DNA from: Notospermus geniculatus
Lineage: Eukaryota; Nemertea; Pilidiophora; Heteronemertea; Lineidae
Assembly (NCBI GenBank): GCA_002633025.1
Contig: NMRB01001287.1
Location: 68,103 to 132,102 of the forward strand
Length of the DNA: 64,000 nucleotides
Direction of reading: 5' to 3'
Shown piece by piece: positions 10,640 through 22,900 of the stretch. Position numbers and translations under genes: made by a program. Below the pieces are notes generated by a model. The model was given only the letters and a program-made list of their open reading frames with translations. It did not search any database and had not been told where the DNA came from. Positions within the stretch are counted from its first letter, which is position 1. Every line of letters begins with the position of its first letter.

Positions 10640-12833
10640 AATTTCGTGCCAAAGATGGAAACTTCGTTGTCACGCCCGAGGTACAAGCGGCATTTGATGA
10701 ACATGGATACATCTTGGTCAGGTATGAGTAGAATTTTTGAGCAAAGCACACCTCATTTTTGTACCAACACCGCGTGATTGCTGCATGCAATGGGTGATGT
10801 TGGACGAATTATTAACGATGCCAATGTCGAAAGGGGTTGAGGGACTGGTCCGTTTGTTTTAAGAAATAACTCGTGCAGCATCAGCAACAGCAGATAGGCA
10901 CACACTATAAAAGAAAGCATCCGATGGATCTACTGTACTCTAGGCCTAGTTGGCTTATCGGAAAGATTATACCCGTTAAATTGATGCGAAGCCTGATTAA
11001 ACTGTTCCTTCAGAGGCCTTCTCGAACCAGAGGAACTCGCCATACTGAAGACAGCGATAGAAAAGGATGCGGAAATCCAGGACCGGTCATACGGGAGAGA
11101 CGACGGTGCAGGGAGGAGGACGCGCGTCAGTCTGTGGAATCATCCTGGAGACGATGTAACCGGCGTGGTAGCCAGAGCTGAGAAGGTAGCTGGCACATTT
11201 GAGAAGGTAAGAATAAAACAATCGTTGTGGGTGCAGGTCCCGAAAGGAATGGCAGAAATAGACTCTTGGCGAGGTCCTTGAACCCATATTAGTGACTTGA
11301 ACAACACGAATAATCGAGTACCGTTCTTTTATTTTAATAATTAAATTCACAGCCCATTTGAGAAAAATATGTCATGACAGTGATTTTTAATGAGATTATT
11401 TCTACATCTTTCCCTGGCTGCATATATTCAGTTATTTTTGCATCTACACGTAAACATTTATTTACATGTGCATGTAGCTTCTTGGTGGAGAGGTCTACCA
11501 TTATCATGCGAAGGTGATTTTAAAGGATGCATTCACAGGGGGCGCTCATATTTGGCATCAGGACTACGGGTAAGAATCGTCGTAACCATCAACCACACTT
11601 GAATCGAGATTTCAGCGCGAATTATGCTAAAGTTTCATTGCAAAGAGCGTCGAGAGTGGCAACTTACGAAGATTTTGGGCGAAGTGACAAAGCATGGTAT
11701 GACCACAGCATGAGTATGATTATAAATTCAATTGTACTGAAGAAGCAGGTCGCAGATTCTATGCCTTGGTCGTACTACATTGTACATGTACTACAAGATG
11801 TACATGTACATGTACGTACTTTGCTTGTACCTCTGTGCATTGAAGCTAGACATTCTTCTTTATCGTCAGCTATTGGTATGAGAACGGCTGTCTGACACCG
11901 GATATGGGGACGGTATGGATCGCCTTGGACAGAGCAGACGAGGAGAATGGCTGCCCAAAGGTAAGCCTGCGTAACAGGTCGAGTTCTATGAAGAGAGGGC
12001 GGAGAAAGAAAATGGCCTTCTTCGACCTAACCCTGCAACACAGGACAGGTTGCCAGTCGTTTAACCGAGAAATGGAACAACGCCCTTCATCAGAAATGTT
12101 GGTTCATGGCAAACTTCCTGTCATGGTGTACAGGTCATGTAGAACGTTTGCCGTACAATTTCTCAATCCAGCTAATTCCCGGTTCACACAAAGCCGGTCG
12201 GGTGACGCACATCCGCGTGGGCGACCAGGCTGGAGCAGACCCAGAGCGTGTTCAGTACTTCTCGGAGATGCTCGGTGTCCTTCCTACTATCCTGGAACCG
12301 GGCGATGCCCTATTCTTCCACTCCAACGTGCTTCACCGCAGCGACCAGAACAGCAGTCCAAACAGGAGGTGGTCATACCTTGTAGCGTACAATCGGGCAA
12401 GCAATGACCCATTCAAGGAGCACCACCATCCCAAGTACACCAAACTTGAGAAGGTACGTTGTATTGGAACTAACCGAGACTCAACAATAGAAACCATTAT
12501 AAGAGCGGTGTGCAACTTTTCATACCGCAACGATAATTCTATCTGAACATTAGGTGCATATTACCTATAAGTCCATTTCTAATGACTGACCCATGGCAAG
12601 TCTTTGGCTATAGCTTCGCTATTGGCCGCTACGCGGCACGTTGGGCCCTTGCGTCAAGGACGCATATACCGGTAGTGGAGTCGGTGCGATCGTCATATTG
12701 CAAATTGCCATTTCAGGTTCCAAACGCGAAGATTAGGGAATGCACAACGGACTTAGTATCGGAGGGAAAGTGGTTTTTCGCCGGTCCAAAGGAAGACACT
12801 TCCGTCGCAAGTCTGCCGCATGGTGGACATTAA
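10640..12833 (+). CDS. PhyH-type Fe(II)/2-oxoglutarate dioxygenase, copy B
   Basis: Six exons of the same lengths and phases as copy A: 10640-10721, 11014-11206, 11478-11569, 11870-11960, 12172-12453 and 12717-12833 (stop 12831-12833). The iron and 2-oxoglutarate motifs are all retained ([41 protein letters not shown]). About 20 coding differences from copy A were counted by eye, more than half of them silent; replacements include Y/H in exon 1, N/D in exon 2 and R/Q and K/M in exon 5. Both copies are therefore intact and look constrained. As in A, the exon with the start codon was not identified. It lies tail to tail with the SLC17 gene. Confidence 0.85.
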
Positions 12834-13076
12834 TCATTACCACCCGATTTGGTTCATTCCTAGAGATAATGTATTAAATGATGTCACACGTATCGAAACT
12901 TCTAATTACTTACCATTATACGTGTAGTTGCAAACCTTTGCTATACAAGAGCTCCTGTTATTCAGTGACTGGAAATCGTGTGAAAATCACCCTGACGCAT
13001 CAGGGTCTAGGCAAATGTTCCTTCCCCCACACTTGTCTCTGGCTGGATCGTTATAAAGACCGTAAATAGCCAGATT

Positions 13077-13221
13077 AGGGAGGTTTAGAAATCAAACGAC
13101 AAACGTAAACTTTGCGACAAACGTTATTTTTCATGCTACACATTAACCAGATTTTATATTGAATTTTCGGTACAAAAATAACGTTGTCGTTACGTTTATC
13201 GTTTGATTTTTAAACCTCCCT
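13077..13221. repeat. AGGGAGGTTT foldback element (family 1, copy 2)
   Basis: Orthologous to the element at 3,262-3,404 and therefore older than the segmental duplication. The ends are the same AGGGAGGTTT / AAACCTCCC; the middle has diverged slightly. Confidence 0.8.
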
Positions 13222-13799
13222 TTTCCCAGGATGTGTGAAAAGCCGTGCAGAATGACCCACTTATGTTTCCTCATTCACGAGATTACTTCATCAGAAAATG
13301 AACAGTGTGCTTAACTGTGCACCACCATCACGCGGTAATCGTGGAGTAAGAAACGTCATGTGTCATAATTTCTGAGAACAATTAGGTTTTTGAACTTGTG
13401 CATCATTCCATCAGTGAATGTACTTCGACCACAGATTTATTTAATTGCGAACAACCACAGCTAATTTCGAGTTCTAGTTTCCTTCATTGCACATGTCATG
13501 AGACCCCCTCAAGAATTTACAAAAAGCTTTCTGAACGTGGTGGAATGAGGTACCAAACTCGCTACCTCAACAGGTGTCACTAGTGGTTAAAACTACTGAA
13601 TTGAAAGGGACATTCAGGTCCTGATCAATTTCCCACACAAAGGGCATCCATTGTATAGCACCTGATTACTGTGTCCTGCCCTCTATCACAGTTATGATCC
13701 CTATTGAACGGAGCGATCTCCCTCTCCTTTTGACAGACGTTTTATTATCTAATGTCCACAAGCATTATTTTATACAGCAATTGGTAAAAACATTCCTTA

Positions 13800-13949
13800 A
13801 GCCGGCCATACACGATCAATAATATTGCACAATTTGGGGCCCAAATAGGGGCACGTGCTCTTACATGATGGGTGGGAGAAAGATTGACAATAATATCGCC
13901 CATTTTGGTCCTCATATTGTGCAATTATATTGAACGTGTATGGGCGGCT
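13800..13949. repeat. MITE with TTA target duplication at the SLC17 stop codon
   Basis: Inverted ends AGCCGGCCATACACG and CGTGTATGGGCGGCT flank 150 bases containing AATATTGCACAATTTGGGG. TTA flanks both sides (13,797-13,799 and 13,950-13,952). Copy A (3,968-3,970) has the same site without the insert, so this is a clean empty/filled-site pair. The right-hand TTA, read on the minus strand, is the TAA stop of the SLC17 gene. A relative lies at 16,926-17,063 with TAA flanks. Confidence 0.9.
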
Positions 13950-16900
13950 TTAGTAATGCGTAACGGAGCTGTACCATGGTGGTTGATCGGAGGTCTTGAA
14001 TCCATCTGGCAGAATAGGCGCTGACTCGTCCTCATCATAGGAATCGATCTCGCCAACAACCTGTCCCGAAAGATCATCCTTCGGTGCGTTGACAATTGTC
14101 TGATGTTCCGGTGTGTCCGACCAGGGCTGACGTTTTCCCGAAGCAAAGATGGCGTAGAAAAGCACGCCACCAAGATGGATGCCGGCGGACATTTGGAAAA
14201 CTACCGCCCACTCTTGTATCGTCTGAAATTCCGAGAAACAATTTTCAGATTAATATGTCATGCGTTCGCAGATTGCGGGATGCAAGGGATTGGGTAGGAG
14301 TAAGGGGAAAGTGGTATTCTGTGCATTTCAAAGGAAAGACCATGGTTTTGAGCAGTTAAGAACGCCCGATTAAAAATGTAGTTGATGGTTTTCCTTCCTA
14401 ATTTGAGACTACGTACGCGATTTTTCGTCATGGCCGTGACAACATTTGGTATGATGATTCCGGCCACACCTCCGATTTTGACGATGCCAGAAATTAATCC
14501 AGCCCTTTCTGGAGCGAGATCATGAGGGTTGACTTGGTAACCTGAGGAAGAAGGAAATAAAATTTAGGAAAATCAACTCTTTTGACGATTTTTTTCCAGG
14601 GTTATAGGCCTGTGAGAATGAAAAGACCACTTCATACTTCGTCACCAGTATTTTGCGGAATTAAAATGCTTGGCGTGGCAGAAAAGCATTTACCTTTCAC
14701 ATACTGGTCAGAGAGGAAGTATGAACTGCCGTGTTATGGCACGTCTTCCTTTTTGACGACCTGTTCAATTATGATACCGTACCTCGACTGCCGAGTAACA
14801 AATACGTTTTTACGAAAATAGTGTTTCAATAAAAAAATGCTGGTAATACATGTACGTGAACATGGTTTACCCCCGTTATCAAATTGATTCAAAGAGGGTG
14901 CAAAACTGCGCCGAGTAGAAATTAACCTCTGAGGTCATTCTCGCGTCAAGAGTCACGTGACAAACGGCAACATGGCGCTGAGTGTTGCTGTTTGGCAAGA
15001 GCCTGTGGGTATTGTCTGGACCGTCGCAGAACGAAAAAGGTCGAATAAACGCCAGAGGGTACCAGAGTGGCATCCGGCGGATTCTGAAACTCTGTCATTT
15101 GGAGATACATGTATCAAAAATGCAAAAAATTGCTGTTATCCAAAATGTCCCGCTTTTTTGAAAATCGGGGTTTTGCGTGGCTACTTGTCAACAGAAAACA
15201 ACGCTGTGCTGTATTACATGTATGCAGTGACACAGTAACACGTCTAGAAAAGCTTAGGCTTTCTGTACACAGTAGGTATACAGTAAACTCGAGTTTAAAC
15301 CACCGGTTCATTATGTTCATAAGCATACCCAAAGTAGGGTCAGTTTCACCCTAGGCCTTAAGCAACTATTCATTCCATCACGTGGTTGTGATCGTACAAG
15401 CAATTCCAGCCATTCAGCCTAGTTGTTATGTTTTATTCACTCCCATTTCGACTGTGGGTGTGCTTATGAACCGGTGGTTTAAACTCGAGTTTACTGTATA
15501 TACGTTTGATAGGTTGTATCTGCGATACTAAGCCTATGTGTCATACCTGATATAGCAAAGCCACTGAATCCGACCCCGACAGTCAGTACGGCTAATGCTG
15601 TCCACTGCTGACTTGCGGGAACGAAGCTGAGCCCCAGCAAACAGCACGCTTCGATTCCAAAGCCTGAAACCACATCATAGTCACCGGGTTACATATACAG
15701 TCATGTACATGTACTAGAATTAGAGGTGATATTTGAATGAGCAGCAAATGCTTTTACTATGAAGCTGATAGCCGACGGTGTACAAGTCTGTACAAGTAAA
15801 TTTATCTTTAATTTAATGTTATATGACAAACTAGAATATAGGCGAAAACGGTACATTAACTGCAGCAAATGGCAAAGGCCGTACGTAGAGATTTGAGTCA
15901 AGAACATTTCTTGGAAAATACAAGTGCGTTTTTCTCACCTCCGCAATCGAAAATCTTCCTGGTTGCAGTTCTGCTGAGTATCTTCTTCCTGATCAGGGTA
16001 TCAGCGAGTATCCCGCCACAGATGACCACCACTGTCATACAGATGTGAGGGAGGGCTGACAAACCTCCAAGCTGATGAAATGGTAGATTTATTATTGGCA
16101 CATGCTATCAATTGAAGTAGGCCGAAAACGTGCATGAATATGAAGGGGGTGTAATACGCTCTTCACGTCAATGAACCGCGTACTCAATGCAGTTCGTACG
16201 TGTACGTCGAATGAGATAAAACCTGTGATTATTGTTCATTCCACATCCCAGTGGCGCGAGGTTTATGGCCGATATCTCCGCAACTGCTGGGTCAAATTTG
16301 ACATACCATAGGCCTACATCAATTGACTTGTCTTTCTTGTCGGTATCTTTCTGCTATCTTCATTTTTCGCGTAAAGGCCGACATAACGGATCCCTTTCTC
16401 AAAACTCATTTGATTTCGCCACGGTGTTCAGTGCAGTTTACACGTGCACGATGCATTGCGTCATTTCAAAATGGCCGCCATTCCGGCCGTAAACACAAAC
16501 AGTGACTGGTGAAAGAACTTTTTCTGTCACGTTTTTAGGGAAAATGACAACGATGATGCCTGTAGCGGCAAAAAAGACAAATCGATTGATGTATGGTATG
16601 CCAAATTTGACCCAGCAGTTGCGGAGATATCGGCCATAAACCTCGCGCCACTGGGATGTGGAATGAACACTACAGTAATTTGATGACATCACTGACCGAA
16701 CTCAACGTATAGTCTGTACTTACAGTGTCTAAATCAAGACTGAATGCATCCTTAAAATACTGCGGTTGTTCATTGATAAGCAAGTAAAGGATCCAACAAC
16801 GGCAAAAACTGGCAACGAAGATTGCCCACACTGGGAGACTGGTGAATATAGCTTTCCACGGTGTCGATTGAGCCTGGAATAAACGGAAATCTATGGAGGT

Positions 16901-19900
16901 CCCCGAGCTGAAAAACCCATCCTAAAGCCGCCCATACACGGCGCAATATTATTGCACAATATGGGGCCCAAATGGGTGGTCGTGTGCTTTTCGCATGATG
17001 GGTAGAAGAAAGATTGGCGTGATCCTCATATTGTGCAATAATATTGATCGTGTATGGGCCGCTTAAAGCGGATCGACAGCGGAAAAATTTGATTTTGAAA
17101 TAGAATTTGAAAAGGGACGAATTTTCAGGAAAAAATGTAAACAAACTTCTCCAGAATGTCAACAAAGAAATTTTCGTGCATTTTGATTGGCTGAATTTTG
17201 TGTTTACAAACACCAGCCAAATGTAAACAAAATCCGCTATCGATTCGCTTTAAGGAAGCTCCACCTTGTGATGAATTTGAAGTTTAAGGGCAGTAGATTC
17301 TAAGCGAAATTTCCTTTGCAGCTCCCTAAGACATGTAAGATAAGTTTCCACCTAAGGACAACTTCCATCGAGTTGTACAGACCCGTGCAGAGAGAATTCC
17401 CGGGGAAACGGGTTCTTGTTCATCGTTTCGACTCGACGGCTCTCCACCATGTTGGTTTCCACGGAGATTTTGTGCGTGCGCAGCTGTCTAGCAGGCAAAC
17501 CAAAGCATGTTATTGGTCGTAAATTTGCCTATACCAGATATAACTGCGCATGCGCAGTTTGCAAGAAATCCAAGATGGCGGGCAACGTCGAAACAATGAA
17601 TACGACAGCATTTGCTAGCTTTTCAAGTGACGTTACCTGTTTTGCCCCAGCTATCTTGGCCTTTCCCGTGACACTTTTCATAAAATTAAACCTCTCAATG
17701 GTTCCGATAACTGGATCTGCCGTGGGGCTCTCCCTTATGGTGGCAAACCAGACTAGGCAGAAAAACACGCCGGCTCCAGCTGAAACGCAGACACGTCTAA
17801 TTCTGAGCAGCAGACAAACAAGTATTGATAGAGGTGTAGGCCTACTTGAATTGATAGATGAAATAGGGGAACATCAGTAGGAAGCTTGAGCTCAGGATCC
17901 TGGGCCCATATTCATAAAACCTTGCTAGGCTTAGCTGCCTGCTAAACTGCCTTGTTTGTACAGGCCAATGTACACAACTAGCAACCAACTAAGCTAGCAA
18001 GGTTTTATGAATATGGGCCTTGGATGTCGTACACCAGCAGTTTTGATTGATGGTTGATGTTCACTACATGAAGGCTACTTACTGAATATGAAGAATATGG
18101 TCTGCCACCCTGTATAACATGTTGTAACACCAGTCAGTCCAAGTCCTACAGCAGCGCTGAGATATGCCCCTGGAACAACAGAGCACAGCGGATGAGTTTA
18201 ATATTGCAAAAAACCGAAATAAAACCGAACATCATGCTGGTATTAATGCGTAGCTCTCATCAAGCTAGGAATCCACCATTTTGATTTTGCGTTGCGACTT
18301 GCTTTGCTACTGGGTTGCGTTGCAACTGGGCACTCGACCGCCGTAGTGGACTCGCTAGACGTGATTTCCACCAATGGCGAAGATGTGGTCATTTTCAGTC
18401 GGCAATTGTTCGGCGACCGGTGTATCAGTTCCTTGCGATCGTATTCAATCACAGGTAGGTTGCAGAGGAAGTCGCAACCAGAAAATCAGCAGTGTACGCC
18501 AAAAATGTACATGTAATCAGTGTAATATACCGGTACGGTGTTCTTACCGGATGTCATTGTTGTTAGAATACGGCTTTTCTCACTGCTCCTTGCCCAATGT
18601 GCCAGCACTCCGTTGATAGCTGGCATTGTGGCTCCCTGTGTAAAAAGGACGAGATTTTAAGAAATGTCTGGGCGGATTTTATCATTTCGTTGTTCATTTG
18701 GCCCACAGTCACAACGTCACGGTTCAGTGTATTGACGAGATTACATTTTCTGTTAATCGACATATTTTTTTGTGTAAGGTTAAGTAGCCTATGATGCTCT
18801 GTGCAAGTTGATATTTGACTGGTGTGAGGGTTTGCGAGCCCACCCTCACGCTTCTAAGGCCCCGATTACATAGAAGTATACGGTATACGAAAACGCCGGT
18901 TAACAAAGGCTTCACAAAGGATTCGCGACCGTGAAGCCATTTGTTAACCGGCATTTTCGTATACCGTATGCTTCTATGTAATCGGGGCCTAAGGCCCCGA
19001 TTACATAGAGCTATACGCTATTCGGTATTCTAGGCACATTTCATAGGGCACGCGTATAGTGTGAATCGAGCAAGGTTATTTCCATGAGTGGTTTACATAA
19101 AGGCCTGTCTACACGGTCATACATTTGTTCAAAACATAATCATACATTTGTATGATGATGTTCATGGACAGATATTTGATTGTGTAGGCTGTTTTCCCAA
19201 CAAACTTGAACAGCAACCAACATGTATGATGATGTTCAAATTTGTGTGATGATGTTCACGACAAAATGTATGATCGTGTGGACTGTTTTCCCAACAAACC
19301 TGAACAGGTATGATGATGTTCAAATTTTTAGCTGCATGTTTCATCTTGCCAATGCAAAACATCCCAAAAAAAANCGTATGGTTTACCAGTGCATGGTCTT
19401 GTAATCATCCAACCCTTTTTCACTTATTGAAAAGTGAAACGTTGTGGTATCATCAGGCGTGCAAAACCTCACTATTGAGGGACGGGTTTCGGGCCCGAGA
19501 CAGATTTCGATGATCGCCACGAGAATTTGCGGATTCGTGGAAAAACCTGTAAGCCTCTTCAGTCGAAGTGCGGCGGACCATTTCATTGTCATCAGTTGTG
19601 TAACACATACCGTGGGTGTTTGGGCGTTTACTACTTGGGTGACATTTCCAGAGAGACTCGAATCTGTTTTGTTGTGGCTATGGATCATGGGGGACGGAAG
19701 TTCAAGATCTCCTTGGTGCATTGTCAGTTATTTTTTCCGATGAACATACGTGATTTTCTTAATATACATGTGGATATTTGATAAACAGTCGTGATTTTAT
19801 AAACATGTGAATATTTTGTTAAACTTCCATGCGCTGTTCGCTGTTATAGCTGCACTGTCAAGGTCAGATGTCGCATGGAGGAATTTCCTCCATGGTTGTC

Positions 19901-22900
19901 GGAAAGAGGACGTAGTCCGACGTCGCCTACCTCGACAAGCCCTTGAAGAATCCTAACGGTGAACGGGATCGCCCAATGAACTTGCATAGTGAATGGAATA
20001 ATTAGGAAGAGGAGAAAGGAGATCAAGCATGAACCGCCAAACACCCTGAAAGTGAAACGGTAAGAAGATAAAACATTTTATTCCGTTCCTCAGGAAACAA
20101 ATAGCCCCATCCATCCTCCGAAAGTCGGCCATGACAGGTCAGAAGGGGTAACAGACCATAGGCCTAGTTCTTACCGTCTGTACAAATGCACTATAGGCCA
20201 ATGGATTGTTTACCCCTTCTGACCTGTCATGGCCGACTTTCGCAGGATGTCTATAGGCAACCCTGAATGCACAGTCAATGTACCAGTACTATTGATGTAC
20301 TGTATTATGTACATGTACGTGTACGTACATCATGTTTTTCAACCTCCAATGACATTCGATTCCATGGAAAGATCTCAAATTAACACGTGCACTCAATTTT
20401 ATAGATATTTCTCAAGAAAAATTTGAGACTTTTATGATGCCGTTTCTAGACCAAACCTCGGCCCCAGCCATCCATGTATGTAGGGCCAAACCCGTAGTGT
20501 GAAGCGCCATGATGCACATGCGACGATATTCACGAGGCTGAATATGGAATGAATTGATGAATATCACTTACTTGTACGCGGCGTATCTTTGCGCAAGGAT
20601 ACCTCCCGGAATCTGTGTGATGATATATCCGTAGTAGTACGCTGACAACATGTTACCCTGAATGCCTGAGCTCCACTCGATCGTTTCATTTAAAGAGACT
20701 GCACACTTGAATCAAAATATTTGGAGAGTAAATACACAGTTTGCGAAATTATCGGCCGCCATGTTTTTTTTCAACTTTTTGCCATTGCTTGGTTTTTTCA
20801 ATGGGATTTTAAACTGTCAGAGGCGTTCAAAAGAGAAAGGTCATACAGTAAGCCACTAGAATTGCATAAAAATATTTTAGCAAGCAAGCAGCTAATAAAA
20901 TACATGTATATTCGAAATATATTTTGAAAAGTTCGAAAATTCTGCAAAATTAAAAAAAAATGGCGGCCGCTAATTTCGCAAACTGTCTTCCAAAGAGATT
21001 TTCATGAATAGGTGTTTCAAAAATGATACTGGAAGTAGTTACAATTTATAAGTTTCTTCTTCGAATGTTTCACATTTCTGAGACGTTGTCTGGGCACATA
21101 CCAAGGGCGTAATACATGTACAATGTTGACGTGTACAGTGTTGATAGACCCCTTGCGAAAGTCGGCAACTTGGTTTGAAGGCTAAAAACAACCTAGTCTC
21201 AGTAACTGGGACTCTGTATGCTCCGCTTTTGCTTTTACAAACTGACTTTTACATAGCGCGCATACAGAGTCTCAGATTGCCCAATACATTCCCTGTGGAG
21301 CAACTCCGCCCCGAATTCCGGGCGGGCACTGTTAATTCATACTACCAGGGCGAAAATCCACAATATTGTATTCCTGTGTTGTTGAGCTATCCTCGATACA
21401 CCATATCCGAGTGAATTTAGTAAAATCCCGTTCTTATTTACTTCCTAAATCGAGTTTAAAATCCGCTTCTCGAATCGAAATGTACAGGCCGGTGACACGC
21501 CATGATGGGAGTCTCGCGCAATCCAGTTGCGCAGTGACGTTAGTCTCGTTCTCATTCAGTGTCAGCGACTACGCCCAGTCACGTGACCTCGGGTCTTGTG
21601 ACAGCTACGAGTTCGCGACTTGTTTACATGTGTTGGTGACATTTCGACGGAGTTTTGTATCAAAGTTTTTTCCTAATTTGTGCCAATTTTTCAGTCTTTT
21701 GGAATACCACTATGAGAAATGAGGATAAATGAAAGGATTCATGACAGTTAATTATTCGAATTTAGTCAGGTTTGACAATAATTGGTGATTTTGTTCAGTA
21801 CATGAAATACACTATGCACCACAGGCAGCATATGGGTAAACCATAACGTACCAGGCAATAGCCGTCAATGTCATATCGTAAAAGAAGCTATGCCTGGTCG
21901 ATATGGTTACCGTAACTAAAAACAACCGAGGATGCACTGAGTGTACCCGCAAGGCAAGCACAACTGCGGCATACTTTGGTCAATTTATCCCAAATAAAAT
22001 CATTCAGGACACTTTACACTGAAATGGGATTTTTCACCATTTAATGCCATAAACGGAAAAAATGCATTTAAACGGGAGAAAATAAGACTTTTTTCGATGA
22101 CTTCGGCGGTTGCAGTCCCAAATGCAGACGATGTTGAGGTGTCGTGAACGCACGAGACCATCAATATCGTCTGCATTTTATGATTCGGGCCTGGAACGGA
22201 TCGAGGTCAGTCAATGATTTGAAAAAAAGTCTGTTTTCTCCCGCTCAAGCGCATTTCTGGCTTTTAGGGCTTTAGATGGTAAAAAAAATCATATTTTCAA
22301 TTACCATGTTGGGTACGTAAAACGTCCTAGATAATGTGAAAACTGACCCTAGATTTCGCTATAGTTACCTTGCGTGCATTTACACTGCAGTCTCGGTTTG
22401 TTTTCCCCTCCTGACCAAGATGGCCGACTTTCGGAAGGGAGTCTATACAACGAGCTGGTGTCCATCGTGCTGGTGAGATGCTTGGCTGAATTATCCGTTC
22501 TTGACGTATTTGCCTATGTGTACCATCAATTTGCGCCAAGAAAAATTCTCCTAGCGCAACTCGTGACTTCTCCAACTCTATTCAATATACAAATAGTGGA
22601 TGGTAGGGAGTCCAATATGGATTTTTGTTGGATGAAGAAAAGTTATATCGGACGAGGCGAAGCCGAGTCCGAGTCCGATATAAGTTTTCTTCATCCAACA
22701 AAAATCCATATTGGATGACCTGCCATCCACTCTTTGCTATATTATACAATCAAATTCTTAAGTTGCCTAGCAACTAGGCCTATGCCCTGATTGGCTAAAA
22801 CTAGGAGGGCTGTCCGATACGAGGTTTTAGGATCCGATACGAGGATTGAGGATCCGATACGATTTGACATCCTATGATCACATGATGCAATCTGCTGCAC

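Larger units (their letters stand above)
10080..14102. repeat. Segmental duplication, copy B
   Basis: Colinear with 1-4,120. It holds the second PhyH-type gene and runs into the complete SLC17 gene, so it is likely the ancestral arrangement. Two foldback elements (10,193-10,401 and 13,800-13,949) are present here and absent from A. Confidence 0.85.

Noticed and set aside
14972-15238. Plus-strand ORF starting ACATGGCGCTG in an SLC17 intron
   Set aside because: Good start context but no domain, no splice partner and overlap with repeat-like sequence.
18243-18452. Open frame shared by both AAGCTAGGAATCC MITE copies, suggesting a small protein
   Set aside because: Five of the six differences I could compare in the shared stretch change the amino acid, and the terminal repeats lie within or beside the frame. 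Conservation is at DNA level from recent common origin.
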